A stretch of 64,000 bases of DNA. It comes from Antedon mediterranea (Eukaryota > Echinodermata > Crinoidea > Comatulida > Antedonidae). The stretch spans positions 9,869,001 through 9,933,000 of the forward strand of contig NC_092671.1 of assembly GCF_964355755.1 (NCBI RefSeq). Direction: 5' to 3'. Under the pieces are notes generated by a model. That model saw only the letters and a program-made list of their open reading frames with translations, ran no database searches and was not told where the DNA came from. A program made the translations under genes and the position numbers. This document shows positions 13,701 through 28,700 of the stretch, one piece after another. How positions within the stretch are numbered: position 1 is the first letter of the stretch; each line of letters opens with the position of its first letter.

Positions 13701-16700
13701 CAAATATTATCCATTAAATTCAGCTTCTTAGCTCGTCCGCAAGGAATATGCGATACACCGAGACGCTTCAAAATTCAAATCGAAGTAATTACAAAATTCT
13801 GACGTGCTTATGTGTCATGTGATACACGTTTTATGTCACATGACACGGTAAAACGCGTTTAAAGCATGTGTACTCTTCAACAGTTCAGCTTACATATTCA
13901 TTTTCATTAATTTAGTGACTAGGAATAATTTATTCTTCCAATTATGTCTCAGTCTATTTTAGACACAGATAATATCAATCTAACTCTGTAATACCTTGGT
14001 GAAATTAACATATCCACAGCATTTGTAAGAGTGGTGGATGAATTTATAAGCAAGTAAATTTAAATAAGGAGTGAATGAATAAATAAGCAAATAAATGAGT
14101 GAATAAATAAGTAAATAAATAAGTGAGTGAATAAATAAGTAAATAAATAAGTGAGTGAATAAATAAGTAAATAAATAAGTGAGTGAATAAATAAGTAAAT
14201 AAATAAGTGAGTGAATAAATAAGTAAATAAATAAGTGAGTGAATAAATAAGTAAATAAATAAGTGAGTGAATAAATAAGTAAATAAATAAGTGAGTGAAT
14301 AAATATGTAAATAAATAAGTAAATAAATAAGTGAGTGAATAAATATGTAAATAAATAAGTAAATAAATAAGTGAGTGAATAAATATGTAAATAAATAAGT
14401 GAGTGAATAAATATGTAAATAAATAAGTGAGTGAATAAATAAGTAAATAAATAAGTGAGTGAATAAATATGTAAATAAATAAGTAAATAAATAAGTGAGT
14501 GAATAAATATGTAAATAAATAAGTGAGTGAATAAATATGTAAATAAATAAGTGAGTGAATAAATATGTAAATAAATAAGTGAGTGAATAAATATGTAAAT
14601 CTACAGTAGTGAATGGAAGAATGACTGTGTAAATAAATTAATGATTGTGAAAATATATGAATGAATAAATAAATGAATGGCTGGTGACAGACTATGACTT
14701 CTATAAGAAGTAAATTTACATTATGTTTAATTATTTCAATCAGCATGACACAGAACTGACTCAAGTTGTCTTAATGATACTGCAACTATGACATTAAAGA
14801 CAAATTGTAAAAAGTGAGGGCACTTTAGACAGACACTGGTCATATGACTCATCTAATATCAATAATGCATCAACTCATTCACAAATTATCAATTCACTGA
14901 AACCATGAAACGTATAACACGACCCGTTTCTCAAGCTTAGTAAAACACTGACTTCAATAAATCAGCTTGCCTAGTTTGTTCGTAGTAGACTTTAGCAGTT
15001 TAATGAATGAAATTCTAGTAAACAACCACTTCCGGAGATTATGATAAATTATCGCAAATTCGAATTAAAAGCCGGATTGTAGAATCCATCATCCTACTGG
15101 ATGTCAAAGTAATACAAAAATAGCAATAACAGATTATGGCATCACCATGACAAACTAATGAAAAAACGATCAAATTGAATTAATGAATAATAATAATTAA
15201 CAGAGAATTTCAATAAACTATTATGCTAATTTTATTCCGTTTTTATTCTCCTTAATTTCAATGGTTCATTATAATAATAATATAAAATTATTTAATTAAG
15301 CATTAACTATAGGTCAAAGCTTACGTTAAAAGTATGCAATGTAATTTGCATCTGATAAAATTAAAATATAAATAAAAACAGATTTTGTACTATAGTATGT
15401 AGTATTTTTACTAAATTTATATATTTTTGTATTGTAAGATGGGTAATTACTGACTGTGATGGCTTTTTATTTATTCCAGTTTTGTCTCTTCTTCAAGCAT
15501 TGGTCAAATAGATAATGCAATATGAAAGGGAACTAAATGTAATTGAAATTTCTTTGATACTAAACACTGACTGGTTAATATTCAGTTCTAATATGTCCTT
15601 TCTCATGGTCTACTCAAACAAACGGAATAAAATAAACAACAAATATGAATGAAAAAAAAGACAATTTGCTAGATTGGCCTTCCCACACACCAACTAAAAT
15701 AGTAGATTGTGCAATATAGAGAACAAAATTCAACCATGGCCATTAAAACATCAATCAAAAGCCGGACGCAATAACAACTTTTTGTGAATGACAATTAATT
15801 TATCAAACAAAAGAACATTCAATCAAGAAGCCAGATTTTATACTAGAATTTAATTGGTATAATTTATTTATTTGTTAAGTACGGTATAAATAATACTCAT
15901 TCTTCACAAAACAATGACGTATGTCATTTGATGAAACAAACGTTTGTTGAATTTGAGTGTAGAGTTTGTATACTGTACATTAATGACAATTTGTTGGTCT
16001 AAAAATTTGATAGACTTGATACAAAGATACCCCAAGGAAACATCTTGGCAGCTAATTTTTATAATGGTACCTCCAGAAACACAGTTAACAATGCAGAGTG
16101 ACACCAAGTCAACATGCTATTAAATAGATTAAACAAAAGGAAAAGTTAATTTATCTTAAAGGAAAACCATTGGAATATAAAATAGCCACAATTGCACTGT
16201 CAGAATTTCAAGATTTAGAACCACAGAAAGCAGTATTGGAAAGTAAACAGCTTTAGCATTAAATTACTTTGCTCTGTGAACATAATAGGAACAATTAAAC
16301 ACATCAAATTACAACTTCTCTGTGAACATAGCATGATTTTGAACACACCCAAATATAATTGCTCTTTGAACATAGCAAGATTTGAACACACCCAACTATA
16401 ATTGCTCTGTGAACATAGCATGCTTTGAACACACCCAATTATAATTGCTCTGTGAACATAGCAAGAATTAAACACATCAAATTACAATTTCTCTGTGAAC
16501 ATAGCATGATTTTGAACACACCCAAATATAATTGCTCTTTGAACATAGCAAGATTTGAACACACCCAACTATAATTGCTCTGTGAACATAGCATGCTTTG
16601 AACACACCCAATTATAATTGCTCTGTGAACATAGCAAGATTTGAACACACCCAATTATAATCTCTCTGTGAACATAGCAAGATTTGAACACATCCAATTA

Positions 16701-19700
16701 TAATTGCTCTGTGAACATAGCAAGATTTGAACACACCCAATTATAATTGCTCTGTGAACATAGCAAGATTTGAACACACCCAATTATAATTGCTCTGTGA
16801 ACATAGCAAGATTTGAACACACCCAATTATAATTGCTCTGTGAACATAGCAAGATTTGAACACACCCAATTATAATTGCTCTGTGAACATAGCAAGATTT
16901 GAACACACCCAATTATAATCGCTCTGTGAACATAGCAAGATTTGAACACACCCAATTATAATTGCTCTGTGAACATAGCAAGATTTGAACACATCCAACT
17001 ACAATTGCTCTGTGAACATAGCAAGATTTGAACACATCCAACTACAATTGCTCTGTGAACATAGCAAGATTTGAACACATCCAACTACAATTGCTCTGTG
17101 AACATAGCAAGATTTGAACACATCCAATAATAATCGCTCTGTGAACATAGCAAGATTTGAACACACTCAATTATAATTCTCTGTGAACATAGCAAGATTT
17201 GAACACATCCAACTACAATTGCTCTGTGAACATAGCAAGATTTGAACACACCTAAATATGACTGCTCATAGCAAGAACTAAACTAAAGAATATAATGCTG
17301 AAAGATGAACAGTTTGAGAACATACTTCAATTGTTCACGATCTGAACTAAAGACTATTTAGTATATTAACATCACAACCAGTGATAAATGTTATCTTAAA
17401 TATTCCAAGAATGAACATCAATTTTTAAAAAGAATAAGCCATTACAATCAACATGATAGACATTATTGAATACTGCTCTTTTCGATTGATTTTATATAAA
17501 AAAAGAGGAGGGACTTATTCAATTGCTGATTTGTTACATGATTGGAAGATTTAGTCTCCACTGTGTGGGAGAATGAAATCTGAGGAAAGTTACAAAAGAT
17601 GATGTAAATAACTTCCGTTACGAACGGTTCACAATTCTTGCGAGATTACTAATATTAGATTAATTTTGCTTGGATTTCAACTTTATATTAATTTGACGGA
17701 AGTTGAATGGACAAAATGATTTGACTCCCTTAGGAATTTAATCTATACGTTACACTTATATCATTGTATGTAACACGATAGATACAACACTCACGAAATG
17801 AGCAGAAAGGGATTAAGATTTCGGATCGTATTTTATGAGATGAGATCATCCAAAACCTAGAGTGATGCAGTAAATAGGTTATCATCTTTCATATTCTCTT
17901 CAGGCTGTTGTGGTTTCACACTATTTTAATACCACTACAGCCACTACATTTCACCCGATTCAACATACTGTAATTAAAACGATCTAGGCTTTGTATAAAA
18001 AAAAAATGTTTCAGAAGTCATTTCATCCCAATTTTAAGGGTTGAAGGTAGTGTCACTTTGATGCCATGATACTGTAAGTCTTTGATGCCATGATAAGTTT
18101 CTTTATAAGCCTAAGCTAGTGTTTCAGGAAAAAATCAGAACACTCAAAATGTTCTTTCAATGGGCATGTTGACTAATTTACCCAGGTGAGTTTGTTGGTT
18201 ACCCACCAAAGCAATAATTAATCCACAAAGGTAAATTAGTGGGTAAATTAACCATAGCCTGAACCATTTATTTATAGAGAGGGGTATTCAATGAATTTTC
18301 TACTTTTTGACTATATCTCGCTCTTCAAAGGAGAGAAGGGCATTTGTCAGTTTATCCAGGTAAGCTAGGCACAAAATAGACTAACTATGTCTGAACGGGC
18401 ACAATGGGAGAACCTGATAAAATATTTAGAAACATTATTTAACAACTAACCTCTAGTGGTGTACTTTCGGGTACCTCTCTCAGTATGACTGTTCGTCTTT
18501 TATGGCTTGGCCGCACCTTCTTTGAACTTGGATCTACTTCAACACATGTTGATTCTGTAACGAGAATTATTTTGACAGAAAAAAAAACCAAAAAGTGATT
18601 AGACTATCAAGAAAACAAACATTGAAGTTGTCTATGAAGTAAAAAAAAACTAGTTTAATAGTAATTAAAATTTCAAATTTAATGTAACTTGCAACTGACA
18701 AAATTAAAGGATTAAAATTAAATCTTAATATTTATACAACAGAAGAAAAAATTAATTTATGGAAACAATTCTGCATATAAAAAAGCACTTAAATTGATGA
18801 ACGAAAAAATTAATAATTCATTTGTGTAATACGAGAGACATTGTCTACCTTTAAGTACAGCAATAATAAGTCCTATATCTGTTGTTAATCTCTTAATAGC
18901 GTTGAAATTTGCTATCGTCCAGATTGGCACATACTGGTCTGCGTCCATTTGAGACTGAAGATAACGATCATTCGTTAAATTCTCCCTGAAAAAAAAAATA
19001 TGTCCATTTAGAATATTAACAATATCCATAATAAAAATTTAATTAAAAATTTAAAATGAGCAAATAATCAAATTTAATCCAATTGAAACCATCTTGAATA
19101 ATATTAAAATTTTAAATGTAAATTAAAAATGAGCAAATAATAATAATAAATAAAATTGAATAATCTTGAATAATTACTACTAACATGAATGTAAGCAAGT
19201 ACTAAAAGATTGAACATATTAATATTATTATTAAAATATGGTATTGACAAGATAAATATTACATCTGCACTATTTATTAGGCAAGGCTTGTAACAATGAT
19301 AACAGGGAAATAAGTGTGTCAGGGCAAGTCAATTCCTTCCGCCAATATACTGTCTTCCACTACATAAATGTTTGTATAACACAGAAAAATATAGCTTTAA
19401 TAATTTCAAATTATATATTTCTAAAAAAAATACAGGAAGCTATCACATTACAGAATATAATTTAAGAATAGATGTATGTACTTTGAACAAACATAAAATA
19501 ACAGTATAATTTTAATTATATTTACATATGGAAGATATAAATCATCATATAAAATAGTAGTATTGCACAATACCTGAGCAATAAAATAAATTACAGCGAC
19601 TTTGGGTAGGAGAAAAAAGGGGAATTTTAATGACTAGGATGGAACTGCCGGAAATAACAATCACTTAAAATGAAAGAACTATAAAGAAACCACAGTAAGA

Positions 19701-22700
19701 CAATCTTGATGTTGAAAGCAAAACCTTCTCAAAATCACATTAAATCAATTTGCGGATGGACTGAATATTAAAATACCTAAATATATCAGTTGAAACCGCA
19801 TCTTACATTTTTGTGAAATTGCATCATTTACTTGCTAAAGCTAACTAGAAATACAAAATGTCTTGTCTATCAAAATAGCTCAGTTGAATATTAAAAATCT
19901 TTTGAGAATTCCTCATAAAATTCAGTTGACAAAGTTTGAAATTGACAATTCCACCCACTGTTGAAAAGCAATATATTAAATAGACTTCATAAAGGTTAGA
20001 AATTCTGTCACCTTTTCAACATTTCACAGCCAATTCAGCGTTTATTGAATTTACCATAATATTTTACTGTACATGGTATATTTTTGGCAGTGAAGTACTC
20101 ATGCTCATTATACATACCGTAGGTTCAGACTTTCCAACACATTGAAAGGCAGCTTTGGTTTTTTTAATTTTTTTTAGCAGGACCACCCAAAAAGTACTAA
20201 AAATATGGTATTATATACTTAATGCTTTATACCATATTTTGTGGATCTCTCTCTCTCTCTCTCTTAGAAACATTTTCTGTCATTCCTACATTACGCTTTC
20301 AATGAAATTACTGATCATCATAATTTTGTGGATATGCAGCAGAAACAGACCCCAAGAAATTGAACATGTAAACAAAAGATAAATTTGAAGATGACTATAT
20401 GTTATTGATAAGTATAACTAACATTAATAAAACTAGCCATTTAATCCAAAGCATTACGAGAACAATGCTTAATAATGTAAAACGACTTCAGTCGGTACAG
20501 ATACTGTAAGTATCTGCTATCATTGCTGTGTATTCATTCAGAGATAATAATTGGCCCTGTGCCAAATTCGACATGTTTTAACTTGATTCAAAATAACTGA
20601 GCAAGTTGCAATCAAACATTACCATATGGGCACAGACGGTAGATAAATTGTATGCAAACTTTTAAAGCACACAAAGTCGTTTTATCACGTCACCTATAAA
20701 CTACATTAGCATATTATTAGCATATCATTTGCATATTATATGATACAATTTTGGAAGTTAGATATACGTACGAATTACAATGTTAACCAATAAATTAAAT
20801 GCTAATTTCTTAATACAAAAACTACTGTATTATTGTTATTATTATTATTATTATAATTAATTAACAAAACATTTATTTAATCAAAATAATTAATTTTAGA
20901 AATTATTAAAATTGTTTATTAAAACTGTAGTGATTGCTAGCGTCATCGAATAATCATCACATTATTATAATATCAAGCTAATTAGCATTAAACACCAACA
21001 ACTCAGATCAACAATATGTTCATAACACCTGTAAACTCACACGCGTGGTTAATAACTCATTATGTAAATTACTGATCACTGTCCAGCACGACAAATAAAT
21101 GAAAAGAACAAGATATCATGATTGCCGTTGAGAATATTATGAGCCAAAAATAGCTTGGCTATTTTTAATGTTATAAGGAGAGAGAAAGAATAAAGATTTC
21201 ACTTTATTTGTAATAGTAGTTTTTATTATAAATCAATATTTGTTATACTTCCTCCTAACACCAAAACAAAACCTCAAGCAAATAATTAAAACATAATCAC
21301 ACTTTAAAAAACTTCTTGCCTTAGGTTATAATTATACATTTTTAGAATCTTCAACATCTACTTTCAATTATAAAATCGGTTGCAAGATAATTGTTAGGTT
21401 TGAGACATAGAGACTGGTTCTGGTCTAAGCTATGGAATATATACCCAGCATTTCTTACATTGTGCATACCAATTATCGTAGCCCTTATTTTTCTCATTTT
21501 AATCTCAATTGCAAAAAAAATCCCTGCATTGCATTAGTGGTTTTTTCAAGTTGGTTTTAATAGCATTTTGGTAAATTTTTTTTATAGACATTGATTTAAG
21601 TTATCTTTATGTTTGAATAATGCTCTCCAGATAGTGATGTAGAATTTTATGGCAACATAAATCCTTTTCAAAGAAAACCAGCAAAATACATCATAAATTA
21701 TTTGAAAGTTGTTTCAGACATGTCCTACAACATCATTATCATTATTCTTTTTTTTTTTTGTATTTAAATACAAATTGAACAATTTATAAATAATGATTTT
21801 CATTTCACAATTAACGAAGATTTATGTTTGAAAGAAAAAGACATCACTAAATGCAATTTAGTGTTAATAAAAACATTCTTAAAGCTGAAAACTTTCGCTT
21901 TCTTTAATAAATTGCTTTATTCACTGCACTGGTTTACATGACATGACAAAAAACCTTCATACATACAATACAATCTACTGTATGACTAGCCTATTCTACA
22001 AGTGTTCCACAAATGATGGATAAACCAGGTTAACAATACCCCAGCAATCTTATGAATCAACCATCTTGACAACTATTGTCTACGTTAGACTTAAGTAGTT
22101 GTAGCAAAACATTGATATACGCGCATAAATTAAATACAAATGAGAACATGTTGTCTGACAGACAGTTGACTTAGAGAAATAAAAAAGACCAACTAATAAT
22201 TGCAAGGATACTTAACGTTGACTGTGATTTCCGACTATTAAACCCATTTGAATTGGGTAACCAATAATTTGAATTATAATAAATAACGAAGGAATTACTA
22301 TCAATATCAAAAATGTTGTTGTACGACCAATGTGTGTTTAAACACTGGTTCTTGTCAAATCACCAAAGTTAACCACGCTGGGCCAGGTTGTGTTCATATA
22401 TGAGAGACTGCATAGGAATCGCATCGGATGATGTACACTAAGAGAGTATGTCGTATAGTGTGTCGGAAGTTGGGCTTCTAATCGCGAGCTCATCGCACTA
22501 CATGTGTCCTAATAGGCAAGACACTTTACTGTACTTACATTTGTCACTCTCCACCCAGAGATTTTGGTTAGGTCAAAGCACTACCTGCGCTGATTTACTG
22601 GCTGCAACATTATGGAAGTATGTTTAAATACGCGTTTGATAAGAATAACCGGGGTTAATAATATGAAAAGGTTTGTGAGACATCCCTTTCTGGCCTTCCA

Positions 22701-25700
22701 TTTTGTATAACTATCTATCTACTATTTTGTATGCTACATTTCAAAATAATGTAACAACTATAAGTATCAATAAATATGTCTATCATAAATTCAGTAGGGA
22801 ATTATTAGCAAATAAACATTAGATGCACATTATTACCGAAAATCATAAAACTATGTCATTGGGCATAAACATAATTATAAATATGTAAACAACAGATGGA
22901 GAAAATGCATTAAAAGCTCATTACATAGACCAATTGCAGACAATAAAGTGTACAAATACGTAATGATTTGCAATAAAATTAGGTGGAAGATGAGGTGGTG
23001 GTTGGGTAATACTCAAATAAAAAAATTTAAGTACAAAAACAAAACAATTTCCTGAATTTATTATTGATCAGTTCTTGGTAAAATAAAATACAAAGATTTA
23101 AGTGCAAGTACGATTGTCCTGAATTTATTAATGATCCTTTGGGTACAAGTTCAGATAAAAATTTAGAGTGGAGATGGTTATAGGTTGGTGACTTAAGCCT
23201 TAGAAATGTTTTCTCTTGGTACAGAAGAACTTGATTGAAATGTTCTTTCAATTAAAAATGTTGAGACAGTTCATTTTTTTTCTGGGTATTTTGGTTTATA
23301 ATATAAAATGTACCTGAACATCAAATCCAAATATATAGGACCATTCATTAATCTAGCCGATTCGTTTTTTGTTAATTTCTTTTTCATACTAGGCAACACC
23401 GTTTTCCCCGGGAGACAATCTTCTATTACTTTTTTTTAAATAGTGTACCAAGTTCTTTCTATGTACAAAGGATCAATGACTTTATGTTCCAACCGAAGGA
23501 TGAGGAAATTACAGCAAGTATACATAAGCAATTCCCAATTAAGTTTACAAAGATGAAGATGGTTGATATAATTAAAGTTAAAAAAAACCTCTATAGGCAA
23601 ATAATCTGTCTCAATAAACCAATCAAAATCACGATAATTTAATCCCAAATTGAATACTGAAACTCAGTGCTATCATGCAATAACACATGACAATTGAGAA
23701 TTTAAAACTATTAATAGTAACATATAACCAACAGCAGCTATAATTAAATGTTGTATGTTAAATGCTAACTGCTATCTTTGTTTTAAAGTAGACCAAATAA
23801 TCTTTACATTTTGGCTTCTTTATAGTTAATTCAAAAACAATTTAAGAGAGAAAACCTAGATTCTTACAGCGAACAGTTAATTTAGTACAAACTTGTAGTA
23901 GAAGCATATTGAGGCTTTGTTCCAATTTCTTCTTGTTTAAATGAAATATTGTTATATGTCAACATCATAAAAACAAAAAGGGAAAATTAATTTGATGCAC
24001 TGTAATATTTTGAGTTTCAAAGCCATTCATTTGTGATTTGTTATCAATTTTTGTGATTTTGTTATCAATTTTTTTTGCATATTCTGTCTTATCAATTTGG
24101 GCATCTTCCGTCTCATCAATTTTATGCATCTTCCATTTTGAAAAAATTACCAACTTTTCAAAATATTATCAATTTTGCATGACTAATGATTGATTAATAA
24201 TGGGTAATTTCAGGGTGCTAATTTTATTGTCTAGAAAATAGTTTTGCAGCTGAACAATACATACGTCATTGTACATTAAGTTTAATATTTAAAATGACCT
24301 AAGGTCAGAAATTGGAAGTAATGACGTTGGAAAGAAACGAGAAGAATTGAGAGCATTCACTAGACCTACTTTAAAACACCTGCTTGGGTAATCTACAATT
24401 TATTACTTTTACAATCAAATATAGGTTTACTGAGGCTCATCCAACAATCATTCAGGGGGTTACGACAACGATGAAATGGTTCCCAAAATAGCCCCTGTAT
24501 CAGGAGGAGGGGTGGGGAGAGGTTACAGTCTATATGATAGGACAGTGATTAATTTACTATTGGTAATCCTTGGCCACATATGCCAAAAAACATTAATTAA
24601 AGGGGTAAAATTATAGACCAGTAAAACCCTAGTGAAAGCAGATGGTAGTTCATTCTTTTAACAGGAAAATGTTACCTTAGTAGGGGTGTCCTACAGTAAT
24701 AAAGTGGTTCTACTATAACTTTACTGTAAATTGAGGTAAAAACATGTTTTTCAAGGCCCAAATAGGTTGAAACGGTAACATTTCAGTATGCTGAATCTAG
24801 GCATATTTGTTTTATCTATCTTTCATTGTCTGCCAAAGGCAAGCTATACAATCACTGTAGCAATAATAATAAATGTAAATATCAAACAATAAATGTATGA
24901 GTGGTTTTATAATTGGATTTTGAGATTGATTATTTTAGTTTGGCCAAGTGAAATTAAATGAGACAATCAATTTTAGCCCAATTTCTATAACCAATTGTAA
25001 TAAGACATCTCTGCATGCAGTAACATTTCAAACAACTTTTGAAAAAGGTTGAACGTACGATTCTACACTATCAAACAAATATGTGATTTGGACATTATGA
25101 TGTTACTACCATATTTGGGCATATCACTACCATATTTGGTCACATCACACTTTTTTTTGTCAAACTAGTTTGATAGTGTTCTAACAACATTTGAGAAAAA
25201 TGTGAACGTACATTTTTAGACAATCTAGAATAAATTTAGTTTTTAAACGAAAATAGAAGCGTTAACAGTTTATTACAACACTGATTAGGTAGCATGCAAA
25301 AATATACCGCATGACATCATGGGGATTTGGTGTTGCATAGTAAAATAAAGGAATCCTATTGGGGCTTGGGTTCACTTCTCAATCTATAATTGTCGCGTTA
25401 GGAGTTAAGTTGAATCATGTGTGCTAAAATAAAAAAAATGTTATTTTGATGTTCATACCTTGAAAAGTAGTACTCTAATTGAACTTGAAGTTGTTTGCGT
25501 AAATCCCCATCCTTAGGAGATCCTTCTCGGTTCATATCATCTGAAAAAGAAAGTAAAAAATCATGAATATCGATAAAAATTGCAAGAATGTACTCATAAA
25601 CAGAATGTCATTCATATACTGTAAGAATGGTTTTTTTTCAAAGTAAAATAATAACTACGAGTTGTTCATCACAAGACCCTGGATATCAATGTTACTTGTT

Positions 25701-28700
25701 AGCGAGTTTTTGCCAAGTTTTTAACATTTTATGAGGCACTAAAGGGGATATGATTATTATATTTAGAATATTGATTTTTAAATCAATAGAACATGGCATA
25801 GGTACAAGCCAATTTGCTATACAGCAGAACATCTTGAGACACCCATATAAAGCTCTGTCTACACTATCAAAGTGTGATATGTGCTCAAATATGATAGTAA
25901 TAATAATATGCCCAAATATGGTAGTGACATGCTTAAATATATGATGAGTGATGTCCATATTATGGGCACATCATATTTTCTTGACACGTAGAGTTTGATA
26001 GTGTAGACAGAGGCTTAAGGTGGCACATAATATTATAATGATAGTTATTATAGGTTTAAAATATTTCGATGAGTGGTTGATAAATGAAATCTGAAACAAA
26101 CTACTCTTTCTAATTTTACAAATTTCACAATCAAACAGGAATACAACAAAACATTGCAATTAGTATCTAGTATAGTCAGTATTTAATATTTATAACTATT
26201 GTAATTAATTGAATGAGATTCAATTCTGAGTTTATAAATTATATTGATTGAAAGAACTGTCTGGTTGGTAGAGTGGTTAGGGTAGTAGTAGCCTAGATTT
26301 CATGAACTGATCTACTTCCCATTCACACGGCCAACATTTCCATACAATCTTACCTTTGAAAAGCACAAGAAGACAAATAAATGTCATTTTTAGCACTTTT
26401 GTAATTTCACAACAATGGAAAACGTTTGTTATGAAATACAAAGCAACCCACCGTTTCATAACACCAAAGCATCATCAATTTTTATTACCAGAAGAACTTG
26501 AGACTTATGCTAAAAAGTGATCTCTTTGGCTCTAATTAACAAAGAAACTATCATTATCTGTTTATTAGATGAGAAAATGTATACAAGATATGAATAATAA
26601 GAAGAGGTTTAAGTAGTTGGTTGTAAGTATGATGAAAGAGGAACGTCAGGTATACAGAAAAAATTATGCTACTTTATGATAAAATACATCTACAAAAGAA
26701 ATCAGTCATACTGAGATAATTATTAATTCATTTGCTATTTACTAACTTATACTCTACTCTTTAATATTTTATCAACATAAAATTAACATAAAGTACTGTT
26801 ACATCCAAGCACAGTAGATAAACGGTTGCCTAGTAATTCCAAGGCTTTGTGTTCGAATCATCTTAACATCCCTCCCAAAATGTTGTTTATATTTAGGTTG
26901 ATTGTGCTTAGAAAAGCTAGAACTGAAATGATTTCATGTGTTACTATACAATTCAACTCGTAGACAATGAACTAAAAATAACTAACATTATCATCATTCT
27001 GTTGAAACTAAATATTTGTAATTACGCATAGTCTTAAAGTAGTAACAATCAACCATTTTAATTTCACAAGTACAGAATTAACAACAAAAAAAGAATTGTA
27101 ATTAGATAAATGTCAAACGAGAGTAGATAATTTGTAATAAGACCTTAATGTGATTCCATAGTTGCTGAAACATTACACATCATATGAACACAGTGTACAA
27201 TCGAATAGGACAGGATTAGAACGTATCCGATAACTGTTAATGCATTTGGGACATGAATGCTGTTTCTGACGCAGGTTTTAGCAAAGCAACACGTAAACAC
27301 TACGTAATACTAAACACTGCTTCATTTACCATCATAATACAGACTACATATCTCGTTTATTACATTGTCGTCATCATCTATCCCGTGTCATTAAATCGCT
27401 AGGTTAGCTAGCTACATAAAATGGTGAATTGATATCTATCCTCAGGCCCAAGAGATCACCTAGAATACTACCGTTGCATTTATTATAGTGCTTTTTATCA
27501 ATTATAGCATATAGTTACTCTCCAGTAGCTACAGTATCTTACAACCAGCGAATACTTGACAATTTTTAAAAAATGCATTTTAAATTGAAAAATATTGTAA
27601 TTAAAATGCACTGCCTTTTCAATGTCTGTTTGTATCTTGATCAGTCTGCTGGTTTTAGAACGCACCAACACATTGAACGGCGCCACCGCATATAAGAAGG
27701 TGTACATTCAAAATAAATAATATATAATTATGTTTATATTTAGCATTAATCTTGTTTTATAGTTTCAGTCTATTGCTTGACTAGAGAAGGTGCCACAGCT
27801 AGGAAAGCATAACAATCATGATTATGTTATTTACAAAACATTTACAGCATGGATTATGAAATTATTCTCAAGATTTAATCAAACAAATTTGAAATTGTTT
27901 GACCAGAAAAGTAGATAAAAATCGAGCATTGTCTTGTATTAAATTTAAATTAAAATGTTTATTAACAGAATCTGAATTTAAAACTAATTCAATTTGATGA
28001 TTTGTATAAACATAAAAGATTTTAAATATAAAAATCTAAGGTAGAAAAAATGGAATATTGCATTCAATTTAATCACAAAAGAAATTTAATATATTTGTCT
28101 ATAAATAAATAATTAAAAAATGTTTATCATGGGATTTGATTGATAATGTATAAATTAATAAACATTAAAGCATTTTTAAATTTTTTAGTTTTAAATGGAA
28201 ACAAATATTGTAATTGTCAACATGTGTATTAATTTTCATTATAATATGCATTAAAACGGAATAGCAAATAGATAAAAGAATAAGAAAATTTCATGAAATT
28301 ATTTACTAAATAATATTCACAATCACATACAAAAATTCTATGAATTAAATACGACAATTTTCCTATCCAGAGATTATTTTTTAAACATCAATTTGCAAGA
28401 TAATTGATATTACAATTGCATCTGCCATACACTCAGTTAGTATGTGAATGAGATCCCACTCAGTATCTGCGTAAAACGTGTACTGACGCAAGCTGAAGAC
28501 AAAAATAGATGGTTGACATACGGTTGAGTACATTCAATAGTTACTATGGTATTTGTGATTTTCATTCCAGAATTTGACAACTTATTATAGCGATCGTTTT
28601 AACTTTATCCTTTTTAACACCCCTCGAGAATGTTCATTTATAATGCTATTAACTAACACAGTATATTTTAAATATTTGTTTGAAAGTCTAATTTATTATA

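Larger units (their letters stand above)
18986..25458 (-). other. LARP4 intron 4
   Basis: 6.5 kb, AT-rich, with a CT microsatellite (20245-20264), a SINE-like segment (22440-22660) and a MITE (25065-25176). No coding sequence recognised. Confidence 0.75.

Noticed and set aside
14060-14764. A 234-codon open frame on the minus strand rich in Leu/Ile/Phe/Tyr, resembling a membrane protein
   Set aside because: It is the translation of the 28-bp tandem array; a stop-free repeat gives a long frame in any case.
16215-16654. Two minus-strand frames with repeated [15 protein letters not shown]-like motifs
   Set aside because: Translations of the 43-bp satellite.
20477-20700. Possible TIR element with AAAACGACTT ends
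   Set aside because: Only about 12 bases mirror each other, which is not convincing in this composition.
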